Shown in pieces: positions 41,659-50,759 of a DNA stretch of 64,000 nt. The position numbers and the translations under genes are program-made. Location of the stretch: positions 3,968,001-4,032,000 of the forward strand of contig NZ_CP065230.1 of assembly GCF_015767635.1 (NCBI RefSeq), given 5' to 3'. The notes below the pieces were generated by a model that did not search any database, was not told the DNA's origin, and was given only the letters and a program-made list of their open reading frames with translations. Within the stretch, counting starts at the first letter, position 1, and each line of letters opens with the position of its first letter. Origin of the DNA: Halomonas sp. A40-4 (lineage in GTDB: Bacteria > Pseudomonadota > Gammaproteobacteria > Pseudomonadales > Halomonadaceae).

Positions 41659-42771
41659 ATGACTCGCGCTCGGCTCTTTCATCAGCCGCTTCGCCACTTG
41701 CAGGACCGCATCGCCACCGGACTCATCACCGCCGGTGGTATCGGTGTGTTGCTGGCGATATTGGGTATTGGGGTATTTTTGGTCTGGGAAGCAGCCCCCT
41801 TGTTGCTGGATGGCGACAACGCCTCGCTTGCCATGCTCTCGCCGCTGGCGTGGGGAACGCTGAAAGCCGCCCTGATGGCATTACTGTTTGCGTTGCCGCT
41901 CGCACTGGGGGCGGCCGCCTATTCAGCGTTTTTCATGTCGACCCGACTACGCAGCCGCATCAAACCAACCCTGGAAATGATGGAAGCCATCCCTGGGGTG
42001 GTCATCGGCTTTATCGCCGGTATGCTGCTCGCCCCCTGGGTCGAGCGCCACTTGGCCAGCACCCTGGTGGTCATCGTCTGGCTGCCGCTTAGTGCCGGGC
42101 TCGCCGGTCTGGTCTGGCACCTGGCAAGCCGCCGCTGGCAGCGTCGTCTGCCGCTTTCGTGGGCAGCTCTGTGGCTGATTCCGTGGCTCATTGTCATGTT
42201 CATCCTCGCCCTGTGGTTAACGCCACTGGTGGAGCAGACCTTTTGGGATGGCGACCTTCGCCAGCATCTTTATGCCGTGTTTGGACTCGATTACGTCACC
42301 CGTAATGCCCTGATTGTCGGCCTGGCAATGGGCTTCGCCGTGATTCCCAGCGTCTATTCGCTGGCCGAAGATGCGCTCACCGAGGTGCCTCGCCCGCTGA
42401 TGGAAGGCGCTCAGGCGCTCGGCGCCAGCCGCTGGCAAGCGGTCGTTAAAGTCGCGCTTTCCGCAGCTGGGCCGGGGCTGTTTTCAGCCATCATGATCGG
42501 CGCAGGCCGAGCGGTGGGGGAAACCATGATCGTACTGATGGCCAGCAGCAATACGGCGCTGCTTAGCGCCAGTCCCTTCGAAGGCATGCGTACCATGGCC
42601 GCCGCTATCGCCATTGAGCTGCCCGAAGCCACTGCGGGGAGTACTCCATATCGCATGCTGGTGCTCGCAGCCCTGTTGCTGTTCCTGTTCACCTTTTTAG
42701 TCAACACCCTGGCCGAGCTGGTTCGCCAACGGCTGCGCCGTCGCTACCAGCGACTGGGGGGGGCTTCGTGA
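41659..42771 (+). CDS. pstC: phosphate ABC transporter permease PstC
   Basis: Inner-membrane permease subunit of the high-affinity phosphate transporter, 370 residues. Several helices and the ABC-permease EAA loop (MEGAQALGASRWQAVVKVAL, about 252-271) are visible. A TGA 21 bases upstream in the same frame fixes the start at 41659, which has no ribosome site of its own but overlaps the end of a short upstream frame. The stop overlaps the pstA start (GTGA). Confidence 0.93.
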   Translation: MTRARLFHQPLRHLQDRIATGLITAGGIGVLLAILGIGVFLVWEAAPLLLDGDNASLAMLSPLAWGTLKAALMALLFALPLALGAAAYSAFFMSTRLRSRIKPTLEMMEAIPGVVIGFIAGMLLAPWVERHLASTLVVIVWLPLSAGLAGLVWHLASRRWQRRLPLSWAALWLIPWLIVMFILALWLTPLVEQTFWDGDLRQHLYAVFGLDYVTRNALIVGLAMGFAVIPSVYSLAEDALTEVPRPLMEGAQALGASRWQAVVKVALSAAGPGLFSAIMIGAGRAVGETMIVLMASSNTALLSASPFEGMRTMAAAIAIELPEATAGSTPYRMLVLAALLLFLFTFLVNTLAELVRQRLRRRYQRLGGAS

Positions 42772-44165
42772 AGTGGCTGAAAAGTGCCGTACAGCAGGGC
42801 ATCTGGCCGTGGCTGTGCGCGGGCTGTGTAGCCCTCTCCTTGCTCATGCTGGGCGCCTTGCTGGCGTTACTGCTGACACGTGGCCTGGGCCATTTCTGGC
42901 CGGCAACACTGGATGAAATCACCCTGCACAATGGCGATGTGGTGGCAGGCGAGGCAGTCCGCGATATGCCGCTTCCCAACCGGGCAGGTAGCGAACGCCT
43001 CTACTTTACGGGCAATCGTGACATCGACGACGCCCGCTGGCGCTGGGTGGCGATTGACACCATTGCACAACAGACCCAGCCCGCGGCACTGCTGCGTCTG
43101 AAACGGCGCACCTGGGGCGACTTTATCGGCTATCTGGAAGCCATTGAGGTAAACGGCGAGCGCTTTAGCGGCCATACTGCCCTGCAGCAAGCAAAGCAGG
43201 CGCTCCAGCTGTCCGCGCCCGAGCGCGCTCGCTATCAGCTCACCTTGCGTACGCCCCAGGGGCAAACCCTGCGCCAGCCGCTTGCCACCGTGCTGAGCAT
43301 TGAAGCGCCCAATGCCATGCACGTTGGCCAAAAAGTGCAGCGCTGGGCAACGGACGTCTGGCAGTTTTTAAGCCAGGGACCGCGTGCCGCCAATACCGAT
43401 GGGGGGGTGTGGCCGGCTATTTTCGGTACCATGCTGATGGTGATTCTAATGTCGGTGATCGTCACGCCTTTTGGCGTGCTGGCCGCCATCTATCTCAATG
43501 AGATTGCCCATCAGGGACCCCTCACCCGCCTGGTACGCATAGGCGTCCGCAATCTCGCGGGGGTACCGTCCATTGTCTACGGTGTCTTCGGCCTGGGGGT
43601 CTTTGTTTATGGCATCGGCGGTTCGCTGGATACGTGGTTCTTTGACGACGCGCTGCCGTCCCCCACCTTTGGTACCGGTGGCCTGTTATGGGCATCGCTG
43701 ACCCTCGCCCTGCTGACGCTGCCGGTGGTGATTGTCGCCACCGAAGAGGGACTGGCGCGCATTCCCGACGCCCAGCGTGAAGGGGCGGTGGCTCTGGGCG
43801 CCACGCGATTTGAAATGTTGAAGCGTATCGTACTGCCCATGGCCACTCCCGCTATGTTGACCGGCGTCATTTTGGCCGTGGCGCGAGCGGCCGGTGAAGT
43901 TGCGCCTCTGATGCTGGTGGGTGTCGCCAGGCTCGCGCCACAAATGCCCCTCGACGGTGAATTTCCCTACTTACACCTGGAACGCAAGTTTATGCATCTT
44001 GGCTATCATCTGTTTGACACCGCCTTTCACGGCGAGGATGTCCAGGCAGCGATCCCGTTGGTCTATGCCACGGCCCTGTTATTAGTGCTGATTGTGCTGG
44101 TGCTTAACCTAACTGCCATATTATTGCGTCATCATCTACGTCGTCAGCGAGGAAGCGAATGCTAA
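42768..44165 (+). CDS. pstA: phosphate ABC transporter permease PstA
   Basis: Second permease subunit, 465 residues, GTG start overlapping the pstC stop. It is longer than E. coli PstA (about 300). An N-terminal helix is followed by a periplasmic region of about 170 residues, then the permease core with the EAA-like segment [20 protein letters not shown]. Long PstA forms of this kind occur in Pseudomonas and relatives. The end overlaps the pstB start by seven bases, so the operon is tightly coupled. Confidence 0.93.
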   Translation: MKWLKSAVQQGIWPWLCAGCVALSLLMLGALLALLLTRGLGHFWPATLDEITLHNGDVVAGEAVRDMPLPNRAGSERLYFTGNRDIDDARWRWVAIDTIAQQTQPAALLRLKRRTWGDFIGYLEAIEVNGERFSGHTALQQAKQALQLSAPERARYQLTLRTPQGQTLRQPLATVLSIEAPNAMHVGQKVQRWATDVWQFLSQGPRAANTDGGVWPAIFGTMLMVILMSVIVTPFGVLAAIYLNEIAHQGPLTRLVRIGVRNLAGVPSIVYGVFGLGVFVYGIGGSLDTWFFDDALPSPTFGTGGLLWASLTLALLTLPVVIVATEEGLARIPDAQREGAVALGATRFEMLKRIVLPMATPAMLTGVILAVARAAGEVAPLMLVGVARLAPQMPLDGEFPYLHLERKFMHLGYHLFDTAFHGEDVQAAIPLVYATALLLVLIVLVLNLTAILLRHHLRRQRGSEC

Positions 44166-44974
44166 CATCCCGACACGTCGATCAGGCCACGCAGGCCCCC
44201 GTGACGCATTTCCCAGCGGATCAGTGCTGTCTGGAGATTGACCAGTTCAGCCTGGCCTACGCAGGGAAACCGGCTTTGCAACGGCTAACGCTGCAGGTCC
44301 CGCGCCACCGGGTCACGGCCTTTATCGGCCCTTCCGGGTGTGGCAAATCGACTTTTTTGAGAGCAATCAATCGCTTGCATGACCTTAATGAGTCGGTCAG
44401 CCACAGCGGTGAGATCAGCCTTGAAGGACATAATATTCATGCGCCGGAAATGAACGTCACAGAGCTGCGCCGTCGGGTGGGTATGGTGTTCCAGACCCCT
44501 AACCCCTTTCCGATGTCGATCTACGAAAATGTCGCCTTTGGTCTGCGCTTGCAGAAACGGCTCGCCAAGCGCCAACGGGATGACATCATCGAGTGGGCGC
44601 TCACCTCGGCAGCCCTGTGGGATGAAGTCAAGGACCGCTTGCATCGCTCTGCCTGGCAGCTGTCAGGCGGGCAACAGCAGCGCCTGGTCATCGCGCGGAC
44701 GCTGGCGGTGCAGCCCGACGTGCTGCTGCTTGACGAGCCCGCATCGGCGCTTGACCCGATTTCGACCCTCAAGATAGAAGAGTTGATTCGAAATCTGAAA
44801 TCTCAGCTAACGTTAGTGTTGGTGACTCACAATATGCAGCAGGCGGCCCGTGTGTCTGATTACACTGCCTTCCTGCAACAGGGTGAGCTTGTAGAGTACG
44901 GACCCACCGACCACGTTTTCACTAATCCTCGTCTACAACGAACCGAAAACTATATAACCGGCCGTATGGCTTAG
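44159..44974 (+). CDS. pstB: phosphate ABC transporter ATP-binding protein PstB
   Basis: ATPase of the phosphate transporter, 271 residues. Walker [10 protein letters not shown] (57-65), Q-loop in [18 protein letters not shown], signature LSGGQQQR, Walker [14 protein letters not shown] and the switch His in VTHNMQQA. It overlaps pstA by seven bases. [16 protein letters not shown] is characteristic of PstB among ABC ATPases. Confidence 0.96.
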   Translation: MLTSRHVDQATQAPVTHFPADQCCLEIDQFSLAYAGKPALQRLTLQVPRHRVTAFIGPSGCGKSTFLRAINRLHDLNESVSHSGEISLEGHNIHAPEMNVTELRRRVGMVFQTPNPFPMSIYENVAFGLRLQKRLAKRQRDDIIEWALTSAALWDEVKDRLHRSAWQLSGGQQQRLVIARTLAVQPDVLLLDEPASALDPISTLKIEELIRNLKSQLTLVLVTHNMQQAARVSDYTAFLQQGELVEYGPTDHVFTNPRLQRTENYITGRMA

Positions 44975-45002
44975 GTTGACGCAACCCCGTTAGGAGGGCT
45001 CC

Positions 45003-45731
45003 ATGGACATTACCAGCGATACTCACAGCCAGCATATCTCGCGCCAATTCAATCATGAGTTGGAAGAACTCAAGACCCACCTGATGGCCATGGGCGGCAT
45101 GGTGGAAAAACAGGTCCAGGACGCCGTCTTCGCGCTCCTGGAAAGTGACTCGCGGCTGGCCGAGAAAGTCCGCGACAACGACCGTCAGGTCAATGACCTG
45201 CAACTGCAGATTGATGACGAGTGCACGCGTATTCTCGCGCGTCGTCAGCCGGCCGCTTCGGATTTGCGCCTGGTGCTCGCCGTCATCCGTGCTACCTCTG
45301 ACCTGGAACGGATCGGCGATGAAGCCAGCAAGATCGCCCGCAATGCGCTCAGCCTGAGCGAGAGCAGCAATCCCCTTCGCGGGCTGGTGGAAGTGCGCCA
45401 TATCAGCGAGCACGTGCGTAAAATGTTGCGCGATTCGCTGACTGCCTTTGCCCGCTTCGACACCGAACTGGCCATGCAGGTCGTGCGTGAGGATGAGTTT
45501 GTCGATAGTGAATACGGCAGCGCCATGCGTTCCTTGATGACCTTCATGATGGAAGATTCGCGCTCGATCACCTCGGTACTCAGCATCATGTGGGTGCTGC
45601 GCGCACTGGAGCGGGTAGGTGACCACGCCAACAACCTGGCCGAGCACGTCGTCTACCTCGTCAAGGGGCTGGATATCCGCCATACCGACCCTGAGACACT
45701 GGACCAGCAGGCAGCACCGAAAAAGTCTTGA
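45003..45731 (+). CDS. phoU: phosphate signalling protein PhoU
   Basis: PhoU of 242 residues, two three-helix bundles with the repeated metal-binding pattern (ATSDLERIGDEASKIA and RALERVGDHANNLAEHV). It links PstSCAB to PhoR and keeps the Pho regulon off when phosphate is plentiful. GGAGG lies before the ATG. It ends the operon, followed by a strong terminator. Confidence 0.95.
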   Translation: MDITSDTHSQHISRQFNHELEELKTHLMAMGGMVEKQVQDAVFALLESDSRLAEKVRDNDRQVNDLQLQIDDECTRILARRQPAASDLRLVLAVIRATSDLERIGDEASKIARNALSLSESSNPLRGLVEVRHISEHVRKMLRDSLTAFARFDTELAMQVVREDEFVDSEYGSAMRSLMTFMMEDSRSITSVLSIMWVLRALERVGDHANNLAEHVVYLVKGLDIRHTDPETLDQQAAPKKS

Positions 45732-45757
45732 CCTGCCCCCTGATTCCTCATGCAATA

Positions 45758-45789
45758 CGCCCTGGCTGCACGGCAGCCAGGGCGTTGTC
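45758..45789 (+). terminator. intrinsic terminator of the pst-phoU operon
   Basis: Perfect 12-base stem CGCCCTGGCTGC-ACG-GCAGCCAGGGCG followed by TTGTC, 27 bases after the phoU stop. Confidence 0.75.
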
Positions 45790-45813
45790 ATTATCGAGGA
45801 GTCACACGTTTTC

Positions 45814-46548
45814 ATGCTGGATGCATTCACTGCCATCAGCCGAGGCACACGTTGTGTCTATAAGCCTGGGCTAAGGCGTTATGTCTTTTTACCCATCCTG
45901 GTCAATCTGCTGGTCTACGTCAGCATGTTCAGCTTTGTGATAAACCGCTTTGAGGGCTGGTTGGCGCATTGGATGAGTATGGTGCCCAGTTGGCTGGACT
46001 GGCTGTCGTGGCTTATCTGGCCCCTTTTCGTGCTTAGCCTGTTGGTCGTGGTGTTTTTTACCTTCACGCTGGTGACCAGCTTGATTGCGGCACCGTTTTA
46101 CGGCTTCTTGGCCGCTAAAGTTGAAGTTCAGGTCACCGGGCATGAGCCTCTGGATGATCGGGGGCTGGTCAAAACGACCATTGATGCGCTGGGCCGCGAA
46201 ATGGTCAAGCTGGGTTATATCCTGCCCCGTGCCGTACTGCTGTTCGTGATTGGCTGGATTCCAGGTCTTAACCTGTTGGCACCCCTGCTATGGGCGCTGT
46301 TTTCCGCCTGGGTGATGGCCATCACCTATCTGGATTACCCGATGGATAACAACAAGGTAGCGTTTCGCGATATGCGCGGTCGCCTATCGGCTCGCTGGTG
46401 GCAAAGCTTAAGCTACGGCGGTCTGGTCACGCTATTGACGTGGATCCCCCTGGCCAACCTGTTTTTGATTCCCGGTGCCGTGGCCGGGGCGGTGCTGATG
46501 TGGGATTACCATTATCGCCATGCCCGGTCGGTGACCAAGCGTTCTTGA
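45814..46548 (+). CDS. cysZ: CysZ-type (EI24 family) membrane protein, probable sulfate permease
   Basis: Membrane protein of 244 residues, close to E. coli CysZ in length, with four to six helices and the family segments LVTSLIAAPFYGFLAAKVE and FSAWVMAITYLDYPMDNNK. CysZ carries sulfate across the inner membrane for cysteine synthesis. The start at 45814 has GAGGAG 11 bases upstream; the open frame further upstream runs through the phoU terminator and is not used. No cysteine genes are nearby. Confidence 0.88.
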   Translation: MLDAFTAISRGTRCVYKPGLRRYVFLPILVNLLVYVSMFSFVINRFEGWLAHWMSMVPSWLDWLSWLIWPLFVLSLLVVVFFTFTLVTSLIAAPFYGFLAAKVEVQVTGHEPLDDRGLVKTTIDALGREMVKLGYILPRAVLLFVIGWIPGLNLLAPLLWALFSAWVMAITYLDYPMDNNKVAFRDMRGRLSARWWQSLSYGGLVTLLTWIPLANLFLIPGAVAGAVLMWDYHYRHARSVTKRS

Positions 46549-46611
46549 CGTATGCGCAAGGCCAGTATACAGAGGCTGAAAGAAGGGAAAGCTGACGTTG
46601 TTAAAAGGCTG

Positions 46612-46643
46612 ACAAAAACAAGACCCCGCCAAGGCGGGGTCTT
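46612..46643 (-). terminator. strong intrinsic terminator of the candidate small RNA
   Basis: Minus strand: AAGACCCCGC-CTTG-GCGGGGTCTT followed by GTTTTTG. The T run is on the minus-strand side only, so it ends a leftward transcript and not cysZ. Confidence 0.85.
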
Positions 46644-46824
46644 CGACAGTGATCATTTTAGGCGGTGGTGCTTACCAGCTTCCAATCCTTTTGCGGGACT
46701 CCAACCGTGGACGTTACCCTGACTGGCAGTGTGACCGCCTTCTAGACTCATCCAATGAATCTTGAATCATCCCTGCTAATGCAGAACATCCTTGCTCGGC
46801 ATTGGGCTACTGTCTAAGCGTAGT
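46612..46824 (-). ncRNA. candidate Csr/Rsm-type small regulatory RNA
   Basis: The minus strand shows an RNA-like segment of roughly 210 bases ending in a strong terminator, with no usable reading frame. It has six GGA triplets. Two sit in hairpin loops: AGATTCA-TTGGA-TGAGTCT (46744-46762, a seven-pair stem with one GU) and GAGC-AAGGAT-GTTC. A seven-base helix AGGCGGT/ACCGCCT closes an inner domain. GGA in hairpin loops is the hallmark of RNAs that titrate CsrA/RsmA. The 5' end is uncertain; a TGTAAG half site like part of a GacA box lies upstream at 46871-46876. Another kind of structured RNA is possible. Confidence 0.45.
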
Positions 46825-46853
46825 TACTTTTCTTTGTTTCGTAAAGAAAAGTA
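46825..46853. repeat. perfect 11-base inverted repeat near the small RNA 5' end
   Basis: TACTTTTCTTT-GTTTCGT-AAAGAAAAGTA. It lies where the promoter or the first bases of the small RNA would be. It may be a hairpin, a regulator site or a member of a dispersed repeat family; only one copy is in this window. Confidence 0.55.
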
Positions 46854-47021
46854 TCAACAGTTTTCTGCATCTTACAGTGACAGATACTGTCTTGCCTATA
46901 GAAGAGCATCCTCTATGCCAGCTTTTCGCTATTTCACTTATTAGCCATTAATAACAATGAGTTAAATTACATTCACTATGCCAATTGATCGCCAGGAGGT
47001 GTCATTTGGATACGCTGGATA

Positions 47022-47063
47022 TGTGTCGCAATGGCACATGTGACGCCGTTACTCAGCGACACA
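47022..47063. repeat. inverted repeat directly after the phoR stop
   Basis: TGTGTCGC (47022-47029) and GCGACACA (47056-47063), perfect inverted copies around a 26-base loop with an inner CACATGTG palindrome. It begins six bases after phoR and may stabilise or end the phoBR mRNA; there is no T run. Confidence 0.45.
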
Positions 47064-47068
47064 GCCAG

Positions 47069-48391
47069 CTATGTAACCGAGGAGACACTACGCGGGGGCG
47101 TGGAAGGCGTGCTAAGGCGGGCCGCCGGGAAAACACAGCGGAAACGGGCACCTTCACCCGGATGCGAGTCGATTTGCAACTGAGCATCGTGGCGCAACAG
47201 CACATGCTTAACAATCGCAAGGCCCAGCCCGGTGCCCCCGGTAGCGGTACTGCGGCCTTTATCGACGCGATAAAACCGTTCGGTGAGGCGGGGAATGTGC
47301 ACAGGGTCTATCCCTTCACCATCGTCACACACTTCGATACAGGCACCTTGGCCAAACGCTTTCCAGCACAGCGTAATCTCGCTGCCAGCAGACGTATAGC
47401 GCACCGCATTGAAAGCCAGATTAGAAATGGCACTGCGGATTTCCTGCTCGCTGCCCACCAACTGCGCGGGGTAGTCGCCTTCAATGGTGAGCGTGTGCTG
47501 ATGCTCGGAAAGCGCCAGCGCATCGGCCCCGACACTGTTTAGCAGGGACGTCACGTCCATTGGCTGATGATCCTGTCCGCCCTGATCAATTTCCAATCGC
47601 GACAGCAGCAACAGGTCGTTGACCAGATTTTGCATGCGCTGTGTCTGAGCCTGCATCTGCCCAATGCTGCGCCCCAATCGGGGTGGAAGCTGGTCCGCCA
47701 TTTCGCCATAGGTTTCGAGATAGCCCGATAACACGGTTAACGGTGTGCGCAGCTCATGGGAGACGTTGGCAACGAAGTCGCGGCGCATCTGCTCTAGCTG
47801 ATGCAAGCGCGTAATATCGCGCGCCATGACCAGGCGCTCGTCGTCACCATAAAGGGTAATCTGGTACTGCAAAATGCGACGCTCATCGATCGGCGACGTG
47901 AGCGTCAGCGGCTCACTGTAGTCGCGGGCGTTGAAATAGCTGATGAACCGCGGGTCGCGAAGCAGATTGGTAATATGTTGTCCACGGTCGTGAGCGGTTT
48001 GTAGCCCCAGCATATTGCTGGCAGCGCTGTTCCACCACTCCAGGTCGCCGTGACGGTCGAGCATCACCACGCTATCGCGCATGGCTTCCGAGGATTCTTG
48101 AATGCGGGCAAGCGTCGAGCGGAGACGGCCCTGGGTAATCCGTTGGCTTTTCTGATATCGGTACAAACGATCAAACAATTCGCCCCACAGTCCTCCTGCG
48201 GCCGGCGGTTCATCCTGCGGGCGTTGCGTCAGCCAGCGGTAAGCGGCGCGCAATTGCCGCAAGTGGTAGACCAGACACATCGCGAAGCCACCGGCCAACC
48301 CCAGGCCCGGCAGGCCAAGTAGCCATCCCAGGCAGATGCCGAGTGCCGCCCAACCTAGCAAACGCCAAAGCTCACGGCTCCACAAACGCAC
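47069..48391 (-). CDS. phoR: phosphate regulon sensor histidine kinase PhoR
   Basis: Membrane-anchored sensor kinase of 440 residues. Two close helices near the N-terminus (about 10-45) without a large periplasmic domain are usual for PhoR. A PAS domain follows (about 95-195), then HisKA with phosphorylated His212 in NVSHELRTPL, and a HATPase domain (NAVRYTSAGSE, DDGEGID, GGTGLGLAIVKH). The start is a GTG two bases after the phoB stop with little ribosome site, so translation is probably coupled to phoB. Confidence 0.94.
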   Translation of the reverse strand: MRLWSRELWRLLGWAALGICLGWLLGLPGLGLAGGFAMCLVYHLRQLRAAYRWLTQRPQDEPPAAGGLWGELFDRLYRYQKSQRITQGRLRSTLARIQESSEAMRDSVVMLDRHGDLEWWNSAASNMLGLQTAHDRGQHITNLLRDPRFISYFNARDYSEPLTLTSPIDERRILQYQITLYGDDERLVMARDITRLHQLEQMRRDFVANVSHELRTPLTVLSGYLETYGEMADQLPPRLGRSIGQMQAQTQRMQNLVNDLLLLSRLEIDQGGQDHQPMDVTSLLNSVGADALALSEHQHTLTIEGDYPAQLVGSEQEIRSAISNLAFNAVRYTSAGSEITLCWKAFGQGACIEVCDDGEGIDPVHIPRLTERFYRVDKGRSTATGGTGLGLAIVKHVLLRHDAQLQIDSHPGEGARFRCVFPAARLSTPSTPPRSVSSVT

Positions 48392-48393
48392 GG

Positions 48394-49083
48394 TTAAGCT
48401 CGAGCGGAGAAGCGGTAGCCCGTACCGCGTACCGTTTGGATCAAGTTCTGATGTCCGTCGCCCAGGGCTTTGCGTAGCCGACGAATATGAACATCCACAG
48501 TGCGCTCTTCCACGTACACATTACCGCCCCACACCTGGTCGAGTAACTGGCTACGTGTGTAGGCCCTTTCCTGATGGGTCATGAAGAATTGCAACAGCCG
48601 GTATTCGGTCGGCCCCATATCCAGCGCTTTACCGTAGGCACTTACCCGGTGGCCCACCGGATCAAGCAGCAACCCATTAATTTCGATGGGATCTTCCACG
48701 CCACGTGGGGTCGCACGACGCAGCACGGCCTTGAGGCGTGCCACGAGTTCACGGGGCGAAAACGGCTTGGTGATATAATCGTCGGCCCCCGCTTCAAGCC
48801 CCTGTATCTTATTGTCTTCTTCACCCTTGGCGGTGAGCATGATGATCGGCAGTTCGGCGGTGGTTTCCTCGCGCTTGAGGCGCCGAGCCAACTCGATGCC
48901 GCTGGTACCGGGCATCATCCAGTCGAGCAATAGCAGGTCAGGCTGATGATCAACGACCATGGCGTGGGCATCCTGAGCGTTGTCCGCTTCAAGAACACGG
49001 TAGTCGGCCATTTCCAGCGCCACCGCGATCATCTCGCGAATGGATGCTTCATCATCGACGATCAAGACGGTCTTGGCGGTCAT
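48394..49083 (-). CDS. phoB: phosphate regulon response regulator PhoB
   Basis: OmpR-type response regulator, 229 residues. The receiver domain has the acidic pair in VDDE and the phosphorylated Asp54 ([10 protein letters not shown]), with Lys in MLTAKGEE. The winged-helix domain ends with [17 protein letters not shown] and [13 protein letters not shown] lies before the ATG. Two Pho boxes lie 37-87 bases upstream, so it probably activates itself. Confidence 0.96.
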   Translation of the reverse strand: MTAKTVLIVDDEASIREMIAVALEMADYRVLEADNAQDAHAMVVDHQPDLLLLDWMMPGTSGIELARRLKREETTAELPIIMLTAKGEEDNKIQGLEAGADDYITKPFSPRELVARLKAVLRRATPRGVEDPIEINGLLLDPVGHRVSAYGKALDMGPTEYRLLQFFMTHQERAYTRSQLLDQVWGGNVYVEERTVDVHIRRLRKALGDGHQNLIQTVRGTGYRFSARA

Positions 49084-49119
49084 TCCAGAGCCTCACGGTG
49101 TCCGATAGAAAGTAATCCA

Positions 49120-49137
49120 GTGACAGGTACATGACGA
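49120..49137 (-). promoter_or_regulatory. Pho box proximal to phoB
   Basis: Read on the minus strand: TCGTCAT-GTAC-CTGTCAC, two PhoB half sites in the usual 11-base period, 37 bases before the phoB start. Confidence 0.65.
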
Positions 49138-49152
49138 TCACACCATGACTTG

Positions 49153-49170
49153 ATGACAATTCTATGACAT
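49153..49170 (-). promoter_or_regulatory. Pho box distal to phoB, overlapping the ubiA end
   Basis: Read on the minus strand: ATGTCAT-AGAA-TTGTCAT, an almost ideal Pho box. It stays in the same 11-base phase as the proximal box, 22 bases further on, and covers the last codons of ubiA. Confidence 0.75.
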
Positions 49171-50070
49171 TGACAGAGATTCGCCAGCCGTTGGCCACCA
49201 ACTCAGCGCAATACCGGCAAACACCAGCAGGCCCGACCAGTGATTATTCAGAAACGCCTGAAAACAGGCATCCCGCTCACGGTGACGGATCAAGCGCTGC
49301 TGGTGAATAAACGTCGCCGCCATCCCCGCCAGGCCGAGCCAGAAAAAACCGCCCAGCCCGAGGCGCGCGCCCACCCAGGCCAGCAATGCCAGCGTGGCCA
49401 GCTGAAGCAGCCCGATCACCAGCCGGTCGGCATTACCCAGCAACACGGCCGTCGATTTAATGCCAATCTTGATATCGTCGTCACGATCAACCATGGCGTA
49501 CTGGGTATCATAGCCAACCGTCCACAGCACATTGGCAAAGAACAGCAGCCATGCCTCTACCGGCACATGGCCAAGGACCGCACCGAACGCCATCGGAATC
49601 GCCCAGGAAAACGCCGCCCCTAGCACTACCTGGGGAAAATGCGTGTAGCGCTTCATGAACGGGTAGATAAACGCCAATACCACGCCGCCCACCGACAGCA
49701 ACACGGTAAACCAATTGGTCAACAGCACCAGCATGAAGGCCGCCGTCACCAGCCCGATAAACAGCAGTTGGGCCTCGGTTTCACTGATCCGCCCGGTAGC
49801 CAGCGGGCGCTGTCGGGTACGTTTGACGTGGCCATCGACGTGACGATCGGCATAATCATTGACCACGCAGCCCGCTGCGCGCATGACGTATACCCCGGCG
49901 ATAAAGATGAGCAGTACGTTGCGCCCGGGTACCCCTTCGCCGGCGACCCATAAGGCCCACAGCGTTGGCCACATCAGCAGCCAGGTACCGATCGGCCGAT
50001 CCAGACGCATCAGCTGTATAAAATCCGCCAGCCGACTCAACCCGGTTGGCCGTAATAAAGAACGATCCAT
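49162..50070 (-). CDS. ubiA: 4-hydroxybenzoate octaprenyltransferase
   Basis: Polytopic prenyltransferase of 302 residues that attaches the isoprenoid chain to 4-hydroxybenzoate in ubiquinone synthesis. The two Asp-rich motifs are [15 protein letters not shown] and [21 protein letters not shown] precedes the ATG at 50070; an ATG five codons earlier lacks one. It follows ubiC by 35 bases in the same direction, so product passes from UbiC to UbiA. Note that 4-hydroxybenzoate also belongs to the aromatic chemistry of the left half, but this gene is biosynthetic. Confidence 0.95.
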   Translation of the reverse strand: MDRSLLRPTGLSRLADFIQLMRLDRPIGTWLLMWPTLWALWVAGEGVPGRNVLLIFIAGVYVMRAAGCVVNDYADRHVDGHVKRTRQRPLATGRISETEAQLLFIGLVTAAFMLVLLTNWFTVLLSVGGVVLAFIYPFMKRYTHFPQVVLGAAFSWAIPMAFGAVLGHVPVEAWLLFFANVLWTVGYDTQYAMVDRDDDIKIGIKSTAVLLGNADRLVIGLLQLATLALLAWVGARLGLGGFFWLGLAGMAATFIHQQRLIRHRERDACFQAFLNNHWSGLLVFAGIALSWWPTAGESLSMS

Positions 50071-50105
50071 GCTTACCTCACCCATCCAAGAGACGCAGCG
50101 TTAGC

Positions 50106-50675
50106 CTAGCGCGAAGGCAGCGCAAGATCATCCGCCATGGTCGATAAAAAGTATTCCTGTACCAGCAGCGATAACCCGCCGTGCTGACAGCCGTGCTGAA
50201 ATACCGAGCGGCGCCCCCACAGGCTGCTGGCATCGCCAGGGAAGGTAAAACCAGGCGCATGACGCGTGGCGTACAGCGGGCCACGCACCAGGTCCGGCTG
50301 GCGAAACAGCCAGCTGCCCAATGAACGCTCACCCAGGTTTTCCAGACACTGGCCTCTGAGCGCCTTGAGGGGAGCCACCGAACGCGCCACTACCCATGGT
50401 GTTTCATCCACACACAGGGCGACCTCCCGGCGCCACGCATAGCGCCGGGCGGCCATACCCAGCGCCAGGGCCTCATGCGGGTGTGGAAAGCCAACCCCCT
50501 GGCGTAACAGACGCACGCGGAAAGGCCGCTCGCCCCCTGCGGACACAATACGCGCCGTGAGTGAGTCCGTGGAGGCAACCCATTGCCACCACGGCGCGCT
50601 CATCGCCGGACGCAGCGCTCTAATGGGACGCCAACATGGCAAGTCAGGGGCAGTTTCAACACAGTGACGCGACAC
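50106..50675 (-). CDS. ubiC: chorismate--pyruvate lyase
   Basis: Chorismate lyase of 189 residues releasing 4-hydroxybenzoate and pyruvate, first step of ubiquinone synthesis. GTG start with GGAGG upstream. The segments FRVRLLRQGVGFPHPHEA and WVVARSVAPL carry the conserved Arg and the active-site lining of UbiC, and RRSVFQHG with LLVQEYFL is near the end. It heads the pair ubiC-ubiA and is divergent from the reductase gene at 50760. Confidence 0.92.
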   Translation of the reverse strand: MSRHCVETAPDLPCWRPIRALRPAMSAPWWQWVASTDSLTARIVSAGGERPFRVRLLRQGVGFPHPHEALALGMAARRYAWRREVALCVDETPWVVARSVAPLKALRGQCLENLGERSLGSWLFRQPDLVRGPLYATRHAPGFTFPGDASSLWGRRSVFQHGCQHGGLSLLVQEYFLSTMADDLALPSR

Positions 50676-50759
50676 CAGAGCCTCCAGGCAATTAAACGAT
50701 CACCTAGTGTAACATGTGGGCTTTACAGGCTTTTGTCCCACTGACCACTGGATACCCGG

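Larger units (their letters stand above)
46549..47068. other. 520-base intergenic region between cysZ and phoR
   Basis: No protein gene is recognisable in this stretch. From left to right it holds a minus-strand intrinsic terminator, the GGA-rich candidate small RNA, a perfect 11-base inverted repeat (46825-46853), an AT-rich part (46900-46980) and an inverted repeat just after the phoR stop (47022-47063). Each is listed separately. Confidence 0.8.

Noticed and set aside
46871-46889. GacA/UvrY box upstream of the candidate small RNA
   Set aside because: Only the first half TGTAAG is present; the second half CTTACA is not at the expected spacing, so it is not annotated as a site.
46985-47542. 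185-residue plus-strand frame beginning in the cysZ-phoR gap
   Set aside because: Most of it is antisense to phoR and it has no recognisable domain.
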